This document shows, piece after piece, positions 1 to 12,851 of a DNA stretch of 64,000 nt. This DNA is from Tipula vernalis. Taxonomy: Eukaryota; Arthropoda; Insecta; Diptera; Tipulidae. The notes below the pieces were generated by a model. That model had not been told where the DNA came from and ran no database searches. It saw only the letters and a program-made list of their open reading frames with translations. A program made the position numbers and the translations under genes. Each line of letters starts with the position of its first letter. Positions within the stretch are counted from its first letter, which is position 1. The stretch lies in the NCBI GenBank assembly GCA_958295665.1, contig OY282560.1, forward strand, positions 39,040,590 to 39,104,589, written 5' to 3'.

Positions 1-1048
<1,048 letters not shown>

Positions 1049-1552
1049 TACCAAAGTGAAAATGGATTATTGCCATCTTTATAACATACAAAAATGTAGT
1101 CGAACAATCAAAAAACTGACAAAAAAAAATATTCCGTATCAACCAACGTCAACCTGATTCACCATATTTTATTCATTTTGCTGCAAAAGTTTCCCAAACT
1201 TTTCCATCAATCAACATTTTATGTAAAAATTGTATCCCGTATTGTTTGTGAAGACTCGGAAGTTCGCGTTACCAAAAATGGTTATCACAAAATTTTTGTC
1301 ACACAAAAATAAACAATTTAGGTTATACGAAGAGAAGAAATTGTTAAGAGTTTTGCAAATTCAGTTTCGATCTGACGAGAATTATGAAAAAGATATCATT
1401 TTCCAATCGTCTAATCAGGCTATAGCGAGTGAACCGCTAACTTATAACACTGATTTTTTCCTATATTTAGAAATCAACCATGCACTTGTAGTATTAGCGA
1501 ATTTTATAATTAACCTTTAAAAACCTCAACAATTTAAAGTTTATTGTATTTA
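1049..1552. other. Intronic sequence with a partial copy of the 1.55-kb MITE
   Basis: AT-rich, with no supported gene. Positions 1319-1355 (AGGTTATACGAAGAGAAGAA followed by a GTTAAGAGTTTTGC tract) match the right arm of the neighbouring inverted repeat at 1553-1729 read on the other strand. This stretch therefore probably includes a decayed, partial copy of the same interspersed repeat. A 96-codon open frame at 1230-1520 overlaps it and resembles nothing I know. Confidence 0.5.
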
Positions 1553-1729
1553 GGTTATTCCAAAACTAGCCGGACAGTTAATAATTTTACAAAGAGGAGA
1601 AATTGATGAGATGATTGGAAAATGATATATTTTTCACAACCCTCTTCAGAACAAAACAAAATGGCAAAACTCTTAACAATTTCTCCTCTTCGTAAAATTA
1701 TTATATATCCGGTTAATTCCGGAATAACC
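1553..1729. mobile_element. Hairpin MITE with GGTTATTCC ends and TA duplication
   Basis: A 177-bp segment begins GGTTATTCC and ends GGAATAACC. It is flanked on both sides by TA (1551-1552 and 1730-1731). The inverted similarity extends about 55 bp inward, through CCGGA, TAATAATTTTAC and the AGAGGAGAAATT block, with mismatches. No coding capacity. A TA duplication with terminal inverted repeats is typical of non-autonomous Tc1/mariner-superfamily elements; that family assignment is inferred from the TA alone. Confidence 0.6.
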
Positions 1730-1731
1730 TA

Positions 1732-3616
1732 ATGTTTCAAATTTAGGTTATATTTATGCGGATATTTATGACAAAATATAAGTAGATTTTCCTCAACAAA
1801 AAAAATTGTTGGTCATAAATTTGTCACAAAGTTTACGTCATCTTTACTGACAATTAACTGTTTACAACTTTGCGACATGTTGAATCGCAAGAGTACACAA
1901 AATATTCCACCATAAACAAACAAATTTGTTACATACAATACGCGTTTTGGCGTGGTTATCAGAGTGATAGTCACCATTTTATGTAAAATTTTTGTTGTTT
2001 TTTTGTGAAGCATAGTTACTCTGAAATCACAAAATGTACGTTACTTGAAATGGTCCCCGGGTGTGGGGAACGATTGATGATTTTGAAGTGGACGGGGGAT
2101 AAGTACGTATTTTAATGAAAGAAGTAGCATATGTGTATCATGTTTGAACCAAATACATCTTTATAAGGAAAGAAATATTTCAATTAAAAAGAAAAAGGAA
2201 AGCATTAAAGGGTTATTTTGATAGATGGAATTCATTTTCAATTCATTGTCTTTACTTATACACTTGATCCAGATCTTGGATTTCTGATACTTCTGTAAAC
2301 ATTCCAGCATTTGTAATACTGAAAAATGACCGAATAACTCATTCAAGCTCTGAAAATATTTTTTCAAGATAACTAAACTAAGAATGTGATTTATATGTAT
2401 ATTATAAAAATAATGTCGGGTGCTGAGAATTTCAAAAATGTTTTAGCTGATTTCTTATTAAGATTTTCCATTTTGAAAATAAAAAGGTTTCAATTTTGAC
2501 TTAGAACATTCCATACGTTTTTACGCAGATGCGCTACAGAGCAACAAAATAAAGTTATGATTAAGAGTAATCGAAGATGTTTGTTCTAGCCAGGTGGTAT
2601 CTATTAGTGAATATATATGAAAATTTACTTGATTCGACCCTGCTGTGAGGTAGGTTCTAAAGTAACAACACCCCAATTCACACTAGTGTCATAGTATTAG
2701 TTAAATTAATTAAACGGTAGATATGCGGCAATCGAAATTGGGAATGGAATTGATGACGACAACATTCCCTTGAAATTTTTAAAAGTTATCACCCTGTTGA
2801 TTATCCCATTCGTATCGCACATCATGAATGCATGGGTGTTTTACAGTGAACAATTTTGAAAGTGACGCCAATTCCTATGAAATTTAATCCTAAAATGTTG
2901 TTTGACAGGCCAATAAGTTTACCAGCACTATCAATAATTATTGAAGTGATAATATGTGACAAAGTTATTCCAATGGTCAAAATAAACTGAGTCTCTGTCA
3001 GTCTGGTTTTAGAGCAATCTTGTCTCGACATTTCTTATGCCAATTCGTATGTTCTCCAGAAAGATAACAATGCTTTTTAAGTGTTATTAAATTTTTAAAA
3101 AACTGTTTGTTCAAAAGTTTGATACACTGAATCACAGCATATTCTTAAAACAACTAAGAACTCATTATTGCGACATCTCTAATATTTCCACTTCCATCGA
3201 ATTGGAACGAGTCTTGGAACCTTCAGATTTTTTTTGTTAGTGGTATTCCTGGGTCGAAAGGTTTGATGGCGAAAAGTTTGAATTTTATTTCCCTCAATTT
3301 TACTATATAATGGTATTGCAATGAATTCAAAACTAACATGGGAGAGTTACGTAAATAATATTTGTTCTAATATTTATACAAAAGTTCACCGGAAAAAGAG
3401 CCATTGCTTGTTTTTGCTAATTAAACCAATATATATTTTGAAATAGTGAAGGATAAGCTTTAAGATTTGATAACTTATTTACTCGTATGTTCTTGGTTGC
3501 TGTCATTCAGAATGTGAAAATAATCACTTAATATTACGAGACTTGCCATTTTGAAATAAACTCTAATCCGAACTTTCTGAGTGGGAAATTTATTTTCAAC
3601 TGTCAGGTGAATTAAA
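1732..3616. other. Intronic AT-rich sequence, nothing recognised
   Basis: No exon of the surrounding channel gene, RNA gene or mobile element was recognised. Short open frames on the minus strand (for example 2822-3031) have no recognisable domain. By position this would be the intron downstream of the last visible SLO2 exon. Confidence 0.4.
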
Positions 3617-4168
3617 TTTTTTTTTTTTTTTTGAAAAACATCTTTATTGATATGGCTACTACAATCTTAAACATTATTAATTCATTAGTAAGGTTGACAT
3701 TAGTACTTATGAGATAAGCATAAACTTGTGTGGGTCTGCTGGACCAGTATCTAGTTTCCATAAGATATAATATTCATACGGTTAGCTCATGTGGTTTGAT
3801 TCGTTTGAGCCGCCTTATTTCGTTTGTACTGTCCAGTAGTTGTACGGCCTCAACGTTGGTGTGGTTAAGAAGCCTCTTCTCATGTTTAATGGCATATTCG
3901 CGGATGACGTCGTCTATCAATTGTATTTTTAGATCATTGTGTATTTCTCTGTTAGTCACAAATCGGTAAGCGTTGGTGACCATTCGAAGAAATTTATTTT
4001 GGCTACGTTGTATAATGTCTCTATTGGATTTATGAGTACAACCCCATAGCTGCGCACCATACATCCATATTGGTTTGAAGATAGTCTGGTAGACTAGTCT
4101 TTTGCAATACAGGTTCATTTTGGAATGATGCCCAATTAACCAGTACATTTGACGTTGAAATTAAAATG
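3617..4168 (-). mobile_element. 5'-truncated Jockey-like non-LTR retrotransposon
   Basis: A 552-bp minus-strand insertion. Its 3' end is a 16-nt poly-A tail (T run 3617-3632 on the plus strand) just downstream of an AATAAAGATG-type polyadenylation context. Its 5' end stops inside the reverse transcriptase frame, as expected when target-primed reverse transcription ends early. GAATTAAA occurs directly beside the tail (3609-3616) and again beyond the 5' end (4169-4176), a plausible 8-bp target-site duplication. The 5' boundary rests on that match and could be a few bases off. Confidence 0.7.
3774..4148 (-). pseudogene. C-terminal part of a Jockey-clade ORF2 (reverse transcriptase polyprotein)
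   Basis: An open frame of about 124 codons. It contains the conserved tail region downstream of the reverse transcriptase fingers and palm: a YWLIGHHSKMNL segment, then KPIWMYGAQLWGC, then IIQRSQNKFLRMV, and near the end the NEIRRLKRIKPHEL motif. This order is typical of Jockey-type LINE ORF2 proteins in insects. The endonuclease and the catalytic reverse transcriptase motifs are absent because the copy is truncated. The remaining frame is open, so the insertion is not very old. It has no function of its own. Confidence 0.8.
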
Positions 4169-4240
4169 GAATTAAAAATGAACAACTAAATTTTGGTAGC
4201 TGTAAGGATCCCTATATCGTAAAAATTCAAATTACATATA

Positions 4241-4394
4241 CAGCGAAATTCACTTATAACGACATTGAGAATCCGTTGTTATAACCGAATGCCGTAATAT
4301 ATGGATTTTAGTTATACGAATAACAATACAAATCAGATCAAATTTCCTAGCGAAATGTCGTTATATCTGAGAGTGTTATAAGTGAATTTCCCTG
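4241..4394. mobile_element. Pogo/Tigger-type MITE, 154 bp, TA duplication
   Basis: Ends are CAGCGAAATTCACTTATAAC on the left and the inverted CAGGGAAATTCACTTATAAC on the right, flanked by TA at 4239-4240 and 4395-4396. An internal ATAACGACAT block is also repeated in inverted orientation. Ends starting CAG plus a TA duplication are characteristic of the pogo/Tigger branch of Tc1/mariner. It has no coding capacity, and its ends differ from those of the pogo-type element at 18.8 kb, so that element is unlikely to mobilise it. Confidence 0.8.
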
Positions 4395-4396
4395 TA

Positions 4397-5573
4397 TACC
4401 AACTTACAATGAGATATTCTATAAAAACCGTAATTTTTCACCTTGGACATTTTTACCTATATCAAGATATTTCTCATACAAATAACTCTTTATATACAGT
4501 ACAGTATATGTACATAGAAACATAAGTTCATAAATTTGTTTAGCTTGATTTGTAATAAAAGAAATAAAAGATTGACTTTTATCCTTATAATCTCTGATAA
4601 TTGTATGTACCCTCTAAAGCATTATATATGTAACAACGACTGAGTTTTTCCAATAAAATTTTCCACGTAATTTTGTTTGTTTACGCGCGTTTACGCTTAC
4701 AGAATATCGTATATACCAAAATTTATAATCAAAACGATTTAATTTGGCAAAAATAGAAACATAAATTAATTAAATATTTGTTATTGTGAATAACTGTTGT
4801 TGCTGTTAGCCGACGTGTAATGTTCAACCATAAAATACTATAAATTAAAATGTCTAACCATTTGGCATGGTGTGTGTTAGCTTTTCGTTATAACCCCATA
4901 TACATGTTTAACACCTCTATATATACCAGTGTGGCAGATACACTTCCCTAATATTATTCTCGTACCAAACGAAATTCATGTAATTCGTGTGTACAACACA
5001 AAAATTAGAATTCATAAATCTTATCCGATGAAATTTTCGTTTTTTTTTTGGCATTTTTGTTGTTGTTGCTTGGAAAAGTGAAAAAAGTATGTGGATAAAT
5101 TATTAAGAGTCAAGTGTAGAAGCAATTATTCATTTTGGCAACGAATAAAAAATTATATTGTTACTGTATAAAAATGATAAATTTTTGTTGCGTTACAAGT
5201 AAAGTAAATGTTGCAACCCCATTTTGTGTGTATGGACGCGGATTAAATCAGTTCTTCAAATTGGTTCTATAAAAAAATATTTGATGTGCTGTGTTACAAT
5301 TTTTGTAAGCAGCCTGTTTTTAATACGTAAAAAATAATTCCTCTCTTGTTGCATATCGTTATATTATGTGTGCAAATACATAATAAAATTACAAACATGC
5401 AAGGTAATAAGCAACAAGCGCAAAACATAAATTAAATTAAGTTGTAAACCGCATAAATTGTTTTAAATTCAATAAATATTTAAAACTATGCATGTCTACA
5501 TAATTTATGAGTTAAAAACACGTAACTGTAATTATATTGCATACATACATACAGAACATATTATAATACAAAC
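4397..5573. other. SLO2 intron sequence, nothing recognised
   Basis: AT-rich with T and A homopolymer runs. No gene or mobile element recognised. On the minus strand it begins with the splice donor (GTTTGT) of the exon at 5574-5752. Confidence 0.5.
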
Positions 5574-5752
5574 CTAAATATTTGAACATATTGTGGCACA
5601 TTCGGTGCAAAATCTTTAACAGCCCATGATCGTAAAATGGTATGTTCATCGGCGGCTGTTTTATCTGCATAATTTCGAGCTGCTAATATAAAACATGCTT
5701 CCGCTTCATTCATTCGTGCTCTAGCTAAATCACCATCCTTTAAACATGAACC
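5574..5752 (-). CDS. SLO2: SLO2 potassium channel, RCK1 exon (second visible gating-ring exon)
   Basis: Codes 59 residues plus two bases, starting [19 protein letters not shown] and ending near NVPQYVQIF. It belongs to the first RCK domain of the cytoplasmic gating ring of SLO2/KCNT (Slack) sodium-activated potassium channels. The [19 protein letters not shown] stretch separates SLO2 from the calcium-activated SLO1 channel, which has a different sequence here. The acceptor is TTTACAG on the minus strand and the start phase 0 continues exactly from the VIYIQ end of the exon at 27939-28202. The donor is GTTTGT, weaker than the GTAAGT-type donors of the other exons. The last codon is split after its second base, so the next exon lies at lower coordinates, probably outside the window. 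Host gene, under protein-level constraint. Confidence 0.93.
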
Positions 5753-6740
5753 CTGTAAATAAAAAAAACAAAATGTACATAATTTAAATTAATTGTTTTT
5801 TATTAAACTGTGTACATTAATTAATTTAATTTTGATATGAACATTAATTATGTGTTTTTGATGTTGTTGTTTTGTAATTCAATTTTTTTTTCTGTTTTAA
5901 CCTAATTAAATTTGATGGATCAAAATTGCGAATGGAAAATTTTTGATGAAAATTATTGTTCACGTCTTACAAACGGTTGTTATCTAAAAATGATTAATAT
6001 TTTTATTTTTTTGGTGGTGAGAATTGATTGGTGGAATCTTAAAGTTTCATGATCTAAGCTATCAAGTTTGATGGGCAATAGATATTAACAAAATTTACTA
6101 TTCTGTGTAAAGTAGGAAAAAGGCATGTCTGGAAAAGACACAACCTAACTTACTGATATAACTAATATATTTACCAAAAGTTGTCGACGGAGCGATTTTA
6201 AACGAAGATTTAATGAACACCACAATTAGAGATTCAACAGGTTGGAGGAAACTTCCAACGCCTCATAAGGACTTACGGTTTAATGGTAAAGCAGCGGGAA
6301 ATTTACAAGTTATTAAAGAAGCCCAAAGAATTAAGATAGGTGTATTGCCAGTAAACATTGCCGGCATTACAGATTCACAGACACGCAGGACGGTAATATT
6401 GTCATCTTAAGCAAATAATGCTTATGAGTTATCGAGTAAGAATACTCATTGGAGTAGAAATCGATAACAGCATAAGCACCGAGCGGCTGACACTAAGTTA
6501 CCGAGATGAAGGCATCAATATCAGGTTATGAACCTATGAAAAAAGTGTCATACATCGCGGTGCTGCTAGGAAGCAAGAAGGAATTAGCCATCTGATATAT
6601 ATAAAGTGACGACCAAGCAGAGAGTGAAAATAGTCAAGCAGGGAAGCGAAATAACGATAGAGTCGTTAAACATAAAAGAGTCATATTAATGAGACAGAAG
6701 CTGAATCCAACAAACGATTGCCCTAGTACAAATCTTGCGG
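5753..6740. other. Start of the 22-kb SLO2 intron; less AT-rich island at 6180-6740
   Basis: 5753-6180 is plain AT-rich intron. From about 6180 to 6740 the composition shifts to distinctly fewer A/T runs. It includes GAGCGGCTGACAC, a TATA-box-like GATATATATAAAG near 6594, and a 65-codon open frame (6213-6410) with no recognisable domain. Together with the abrupt border to the heptamer array, this could be the remnant of a retroelement LTR or leader. I cannot name the family, and a unique regulatory segment is an equal possibility. Confidence 0.3.
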
Positions 6741-7297
6741 TTCGAGTACAGTCAGTAAAAAGTAAAAAGAAAAAGTGAAAAGTGAAAAGTGAAAAGTGAA
6801 AAGTGAAAAGTGAAAAGAAAAAAGTGAAAAGGGAAATGTGAAAAGTGAAAAGGGAAAAGTAAAACGTGAAAAGTGAAAAGTGAAAAGTGAAAAGTGAAAT
6901 GTGAAATGTGAAAAGTTAAAAGTTAAAAGTGAAAAGTGAAAAGTGAAAAGTGAAATGTGAAAAGTGAAAAGTGAAAAGTGAAAAGTGAAAAGTGAAAAGT
7001 GAAAAGTGAAAAGTGAAAAGTGAAAAGTGAAATGTGAAAAGTGAAAAGTGAAAAGTAAAAAGTGAAAAGTGAAAAGTGAAAAGTAAAAAGTGAAAAGTGA
7101 AAAAGTGAAAAGTGAAAAAGTGAAAAGTGGAAAGTGAAAAGTGAAAAGTGAAAAGTTAAAAGTGAAAAGTGAAAAGTGAAAAGTGAAAAGTGAAAAGTGA
7201 AAAGTGAAAAGTGAAAAGTGAAAAGTGAAAAGTAAAAAGTAAAAAGTGAAAAGTGAAATGTAAAAAGTCAAAAGTCAAAAGTAAAAAGTAAAAAGTG
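6741..7297. repeat. Heptamer array, (AAAAGTG)n
   Basis: About 550 bp of imperfect 7-bp units AAAAGTG, with variants such as AAATGTG, AAAAGTT, AAAAAGT and AAAGGGA. The heptamer read on the minus strand gives a long open frame of repeating Phe-Thr-Phe-His-Phe-Ser-Leu, a repeat artefact rather than a gene. Variants are spread through the array, so it is older or less homogenised than the hexamer array at the left edge. Confidence 0.95.
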
Positions 7298-10080
7298 AGT
7301 TCGTTTATGTTCTGGTGAAAAAACTGTATTTAATTACGCAAGCAATATGCATGGATTGTAATGATGGAAAAGCCGCCTCTGGCTATTAGAACTAAAACAC
7401 ATTAAACTAGCTGAAGTTATTTTATTTATCTTTCAGTGATGGAATGATTCTGTTGTGTTAACTTGTTCTATATGAATTACTTTGTGTAAATAATTTAAAT
7501 GGTTGCAAAATTGTAACAATATCTTTCAAATAATTTAAATGTTTTAAATTTTAAATTATAATTGAATATTCATAATTAACATGTCGTTCGACAGTGATCA
7601 AGAAATTTTGATGGACCAGAACAATTTGTGAAAATATTAAGGAATCCGACCATATTGGTAAAGAATTTTTGGAACAACTGCTTGGAAATTATTATGAAAT
7701 CATTTAACAACAATGTTTTTGAATACATATTGTATAAGATCAATCGTGTTTTAAAATCATTTGGCAGTAATTTCAGGCTTCAGTTAAACTGACTTTGTTG
7801 GCAGATCATATCCAATTTCTTTAATAAAATTATATTGCCTATATGTTTGTCATGTATCTTTCATGAAACACTGCCAATTGCGCTAGTTGGCTCTATTATG
7901 ATATTTTGATATTTTCAATAAAAATACAAATTGTTGGGGTGTTCAACTCTTTAATCATACATACAGGTTGCTAATTAGGTACACATACTTGTATATTCAT
8001 GTTTCCAATTCGATATTTTCGACACAAATCACAGAGTAATGAAATATATTTGATAATATGAGTACATATACGGGTATAGGTAAATATCACTCAATATTAT
8101 GTTCATAAGAATTTTCTTCAACAATGTAGAAAATGTAAATTTGATTATGTAATAATAAGAAAAAGTGTAACATATATTTTTCAAAATTGTAAAATTTTAA
8201 ATTCCCAATGCGATAAACATTCCAAAAATATAATAACCATAGTAATAATAAAAGTTTGGAGTGACAAAAAAAAGGAAAATTTGGATATATCATTTTTATT
8301 TTTTTTTAGAGAAATTGTACTATATATGGATATAGGATAATTCTATATATGTAGATACCGTAATCAATCTCTAACACTTTTAAGCAAGGCACAATCATCA
8401 AATATAGATTGGAATTCTACAGTAGTTTTTGAATTCTACGAAAATCGTATCCCAAATCCTTCAGCTTTTTATATTTTAAATTGTTGGTCCCTTGAAATCA
8501 CATTCTTAAAATAGGTTTTACATAGATTTGTCGACAAATTGATTATGGTAATATTATTTATTAGTACTAGAAAGCTTATCAGCTCATATGCCAAACGCTC
8601 GTTTATAATTTATTATGATGTAACATAATATTTAAAAACTAATTAGACTCATTAATTCTAAGCTATACATACACAGACACAAAAATAAAAGAAGTAAAAT
8701 TTTAATTCGAAACAGTATAGTATAACAAGCATACGTACGTATTATATACATACATATGTACAAGAAACCAACCATATTAAATAAAATATTTCCCGCAGGG
8801 AAAATTAATGAAGTTAGTAAAAATGTGTTACAATATGTACAGAGAGAACTAAACAGCACATTGCTAAAATATATAAATAAATTATAAGACTTTGGATAAA
8901 TAAAAAAAAAATTATTCGCCTTCTAATGCAAATAAAATTATAGACAGAACTGAACTAAGGCACCGTTTTGGTGATTATTACTGTTACTAAAACCCACACC
9001 TGAATAATAATCCAACAAAATCAAATTAATTTAATTAAATTTTGTTATTTGTCATATAACTTCTAAATATATTCGCGCTAAAAAAAAAATACAAACATAA
9101 TCTATGACTGTTGGATAAGATTTTGTTTTTCTTATCAACCAAAAAGAAAAAAAAAATGTTTTTTGATTGCGTTCATTGCGATGATGTTATTAATTTTTTT
9201 TTCTATGCTTTATGTATCTTATACCAACTTAAACAAACCATTTGAGATTTCTGTGCGCTTGATTTTGTTTAAACATAAAGGTAAATATTTGTAGAAAATT
9301 TATAAATATAAATCGATTTAAGCTCGTTTGGTTTAGGCTTTGTGTGATGCTTTTATAAAAATGATTTATTTACGAACTTATAACATCATCAAATTGAAAT
9401 GATGCGATATAGTATGTCAAGAGTAATTCAATGGATGCCAGTTATTACCTGTTTTGGTCTGTATTCTTTACATAAGTCTATGAAGCTTTTAGACAAAATA
9501 TATGGTCCAAATATGTGATTACTCTGTAAAGAATTATATAATCAAAGGAAAAACCTTTTAATTTATTACTTTTGTGATTAATCCAACAAAATCTGGCTTA
9601 TTAAAGAAATAAATTGGTCAGAAGCTTTTTTAACTCAATATATTTCTTCAAGTAGATTGAGAATTCGTTGAGTCCCGAAAACGGTAGAATGGGGAAATGA
9701 TCAAAAAACGGGAGTTTCATTTTTTTTAAGGAGTCGAAATCACGTTTCCGTAAATAACTCGGTTGTTTTGCATTTTAGAAAAAATATCAAGATAGCAATG
9801 TTAGACGAGAATTTGCCTATCGATCTAAATAGTTTGTTATTTAATTCTTTTTTTAATGCTTTACTTTACTGAATCTACTAAGAAGTGGGTACCACACAAA
9901 TCGTTTTTCTGGCCAAAAATATCGATTACTTTTTTGTTTAAGTCTAATTTGGTATAAGTATTTCACTTTAAATTCAACCGTCGACGATATAAGACCAATA
10001 TAATTTATTTAATTTAATAAATTTACTCTATTTAAATTCTAGATAGAAAATAAAAAGTTATAAAACAAATAAACCATTAC
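7298..10080. other. SLO2 intron, AT-rich, nothing recognised
   Basis: 2.8 kb with no coding region, RNA gene or structured repeat that I can support. Minus-strand open frames at 8087-8293 and 8632-8859 are low-complexity and show no domain. Confidence 0.45.
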
Positions 10081-10084
10081 TATA

Positions 10085-10520
10085 ATAAGGGAATAAAATT
10101 CACCTTAAAATTCGCCTTATAATTTATTATTATAAATTTATTTCGTAAAATTTACCGTAGAATTCATTTGCAAATTTACAACATAATGTCTTCTTAACTA
10201 AAAATTCACCAATAAATTTTCCTTAAAACGCACCTTAAAATTCACTGTACATCACAGCCTTAAAGTTCATCCTAAAATTCACCTCATATTCTTCATCAAA
10301 TTCATCAACAATTTACCCAAAATTTACTTTAAAATTCTTCCTAAAATGACGACTAAAATTCATTCTAAAATTCAACCTATGTACAAGTCAGTCTAAATTT
10401 AACTCTAAAATTCATCCTAAAATATACCCATTAACTCAGCGTACACTAGAAACAGCACTAAAATTCACTGGAAGACCCTCTCTTAAACTAACCCTGAAAT
10501 TACTCTAAAATTCACCTAAA
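10085..10520. repeat. Degenerate short repeat rich in TAAAATTCACC
   Basis: A run of loosely repeated 11-14 bp blocks of the form TAAAATTCACC, CCTTAAAATTC and CTAAAATTCATCC. Spacing is irregular, so it looks like an old, eroded minisatellite rather than a functional array. No open reading frame of note. Confidence 0.6.
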
Positions 10521-10841
10521 GTGTCAGAAATTTAGAAAGCGAAAACCCTTAGAAGCTTAAATTAGAATTTGATCAAATTTAAGAATTCTAAAGTTTGGAA
10601 ATTTTAGAAGTGGAAAAATAAATTTGGAATTTTTGATTTTAGAAAGATTAGAGGAAAGAAAAGAAATTAGGAAAATTAGGAAAATTTAGAGGGTTTGTAT
10701 TTTCTAAACCATAAAACCATATTTTGAATTATCAACTAATGCGAGGGAAATGTACAAAACGAAACGAACTACAATCCGTAAACAAGTAATACTTTAAATA
10801 TGAAATGAAAGTTTCAAGCTTTTATAAATTAACTGACACTC

Positions 10842-11640
10842 TTGTTGAACAATAGCTTAAATAGTCTTGCTCTCTTTTATTCGTATAATCGGATAACTGT
10901 GCTCGAGAAAATTCGCATGTTGCCTAATAAATCATATGCAGATTGGATAGCAAATTTAAGAGGAGCAGCCCGAGAATATGCATTTGTGTGTCTAAAAGCT
11001 GGGTGCGAGGAACCGTATACAGAGAGGGAGATTAGAGACATTATTGTCAAGCATACACCACATGAGTCGGTGCGCAACGCCGCATTGCTGAAATCCAACC
11101 CTAGTCTAGACGAAGTAAGTGAAATAGCACAAGCATATGAGTGTTCAAAACACTCCTGTGCAATAATCCAAGGAAGTCAAGCTAGTACTCCCGAAGCAGC
11201 CGTGGTTAATTTCGTAACACCCATTACAAGGTCATATCCAACCAACAAATAAAACAAGAGGTCGTAGTCGAGGATATAGACGATCACATAGGAATAGTAA
11301 CAAATATACGTCCGACAGTTTTAAATCGTGTCCTGGGTGCCATGAAGGCCATGCATGTCGTGATGGTAGGCACATCACATCTATTTGTGATAAATAGAGG
11401 GGAAAAGGGCCCCATTGCCAGCGTATGCCAGTTAATAAATCTGAAGCCTACATTAACTCACAATCAGTCAGGAAGAAGTCGCGGACGTGGCAGTGTTCGA
11501 AATCAGCAATCGTCGAGGAACGAAACAGTTAATGAACTAAATGATATCCAGTTCATAAACTCATATATCACCTGGAATCCATTATACCAGGAGAAGCCGT
11601 TCAAGTATCAACTACAAGTCAATATCCGGGAATAATTATG
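10842..11640 (+). pseudogene. Gypsy gag remnant with zinc-knuckle region
   Basis: 10842-11252 is open for 136 codons and includes RMLPNKSYADWIANLRGAA and a SNPSLDEVSEIAQAYE segment, typical of the capsid C-terminal region of insect Gypsy gag proteins. After a frameshift, a Cys/His-rich stretch near 11330-11430 (C-P-G-C-H-E-G-H-A-C) marks the nucleic-acid-binding zinc knuckle, interrupted by a stop. The N-terminal part of gag is missing. Confidence 0.7.
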
Positions 11641-11930
11641 GTAGAAGTGGGTGTCAACAATAAGTAGATTTTGTTTCAAGTCGACACAGGTGCAACTTGT
11701 TCGATGGTTGGCCTTAAGGGGTACCACCAATTGGGATCTCCAACATACGAGGTGACAAATAAGGTCTTAAAGGCATACGGTAACACTCGAGTTCCGGTCA
11801 AAGGCGGCGTTACGGTGCAAGTTACGTGGGAAGATAGGAAGTGCATGCTGCCACTTCTAATCGTCGACAGCGACAAAGCATCAAATATTTTAGGCTTAGA
11901 CTGGTTCAATGCTTTAAATTTTGAATAAGT
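11641..11930 (+). pseudogene. Gypsy aspartic protease remnant
   Basis: Begins near MVEVGVNNK and, after an in-frame stop, continues with FQVDTGATCSMV. This carries the D-T-G catalytic triad of retroelement aspartic proteases. The second conserved block, ASNILGLDWF, matches the I-L-G-L/x-D motif near the protease C-terminus. The domain is of normal size (about 85-90 residues). A stop codon then separates it from the reverse transcriptase. Confidence 0.82.
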
Positions 11931-11999
11931 TACGTCAACAAAACGAAATCTAGCCAATGTATGTTCTGTACTTGATACGTCTCAGCAAGACCTAGTCGA

Positions 12000-12850
12000 A
12001 GGTGCTTCAAAGATGTGTACAAATTACCCGAATCTGTTTTCGTCTACTCTCGGATTATGTAATTTTTTTTGAGGCGGAGATTACATTGAAACATGCTGCT
12101 CATCCGAAATTTGGTAAGCCTTACAACGTGCCGTTCGCGTTGAAAAAAAGATGTGGATTAGGAGATTCAACGACTAGTGTCTAGCGGCATCCTGAAATCA
12201 ATCAATTTCAGTCGATGGGCCGCCCCAATTGTAGCTGTAAAAAAACCAAATGGTAAAGTAAGGATTTGTGGAGATTTTAAAGTTACCATCAACCCAAAAA
12301 TTGAAATCGATCGATATCCAATTCCACGGATAGAAGAATTATTTCATAAGCTCCAAGGCGGACAATTCTTTACTAAAATTGATCTAACCGATGCGTATCT
12401 TCAGATTGAATTAGCAGAGGAGTCTAAGCAGTTAACAGTAGTTAACACACCCTCTGGACTTTTTTAATACCAACGATTACCTTTAGGCGTAGCCAGTGCT
12501 CCTGGAACTTTTCAGCGTTTTATGGAAGAAGTCACCGCCGGAATTCAAATGTGCGCAGTGTATCTCGATGAAGTAATCGTCACTGGCGCAAATAACGAAG
12601 AGCATCTTAGGAATCTTGAGGAGTTATTATGTCGACTTGACAGGTATGGTCTGCGGTGTAAAATGGAAAAGTGTACATTCGCAGCACAAAACATAGAATA
12701 AAACCATCAGAAAAAAGGCTGGAATCATTGAAGAACATGGCACGACCTACTGATGTCAAACAAGTGGAAGCATTCATAGGGCAGATATAATAAATTTATT
12801 CAAAATTTCGCTTCGATTGCCGCCCCACTTAATGAACTTCGTCATAAGGG
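12000..12850 (+). pseudogene. Gypsy reverse transcriptase, catalytic motif altered
   Basis: After a connection region (HPKFGKPYNVPFALKK) the RT palm begins at SSGILKSINFSRWAAPIVAV. It contains KPNGKVRICGDFK, then FFTKIDLTDAYLQIEL with the first catalytic Asp. Further on, in another frame after a stop at 12466, the catalytic box reads V-Y-L-D-E (about 12558-12572) instead of the usual Y-x-D-D. This substitutes one metal-binding Asp, so the enzyme would be dead even without the frameshifts. The thumb region near 12700-12790 is frameshifted. Confidence 0.85.
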
Positions 12851-12851
12851 T

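Noticed and set aside
1230..1520. 96-codon plus-strand frame
   Set aside because: Overlaps a partial copy of the MITE at 1553 and has no domain or supporting signals.
2822..3031. 69-codon minus-strand frame
   Set aside because: No recognisable domain; I could not link it to SLO2 or a mobile element.
6723..7271. 182-codon minus-strand frame rich in Phe-Thr-Phe-His
   Set aside because: Translation of the AAAAGTG heptamer array.
10877..11098. Minus-strand frames within the Gypsy element (also 11676-11957 and 14214-14555)
   Set aside because: Antisense shadows of the gag, protease and integrase remnants.
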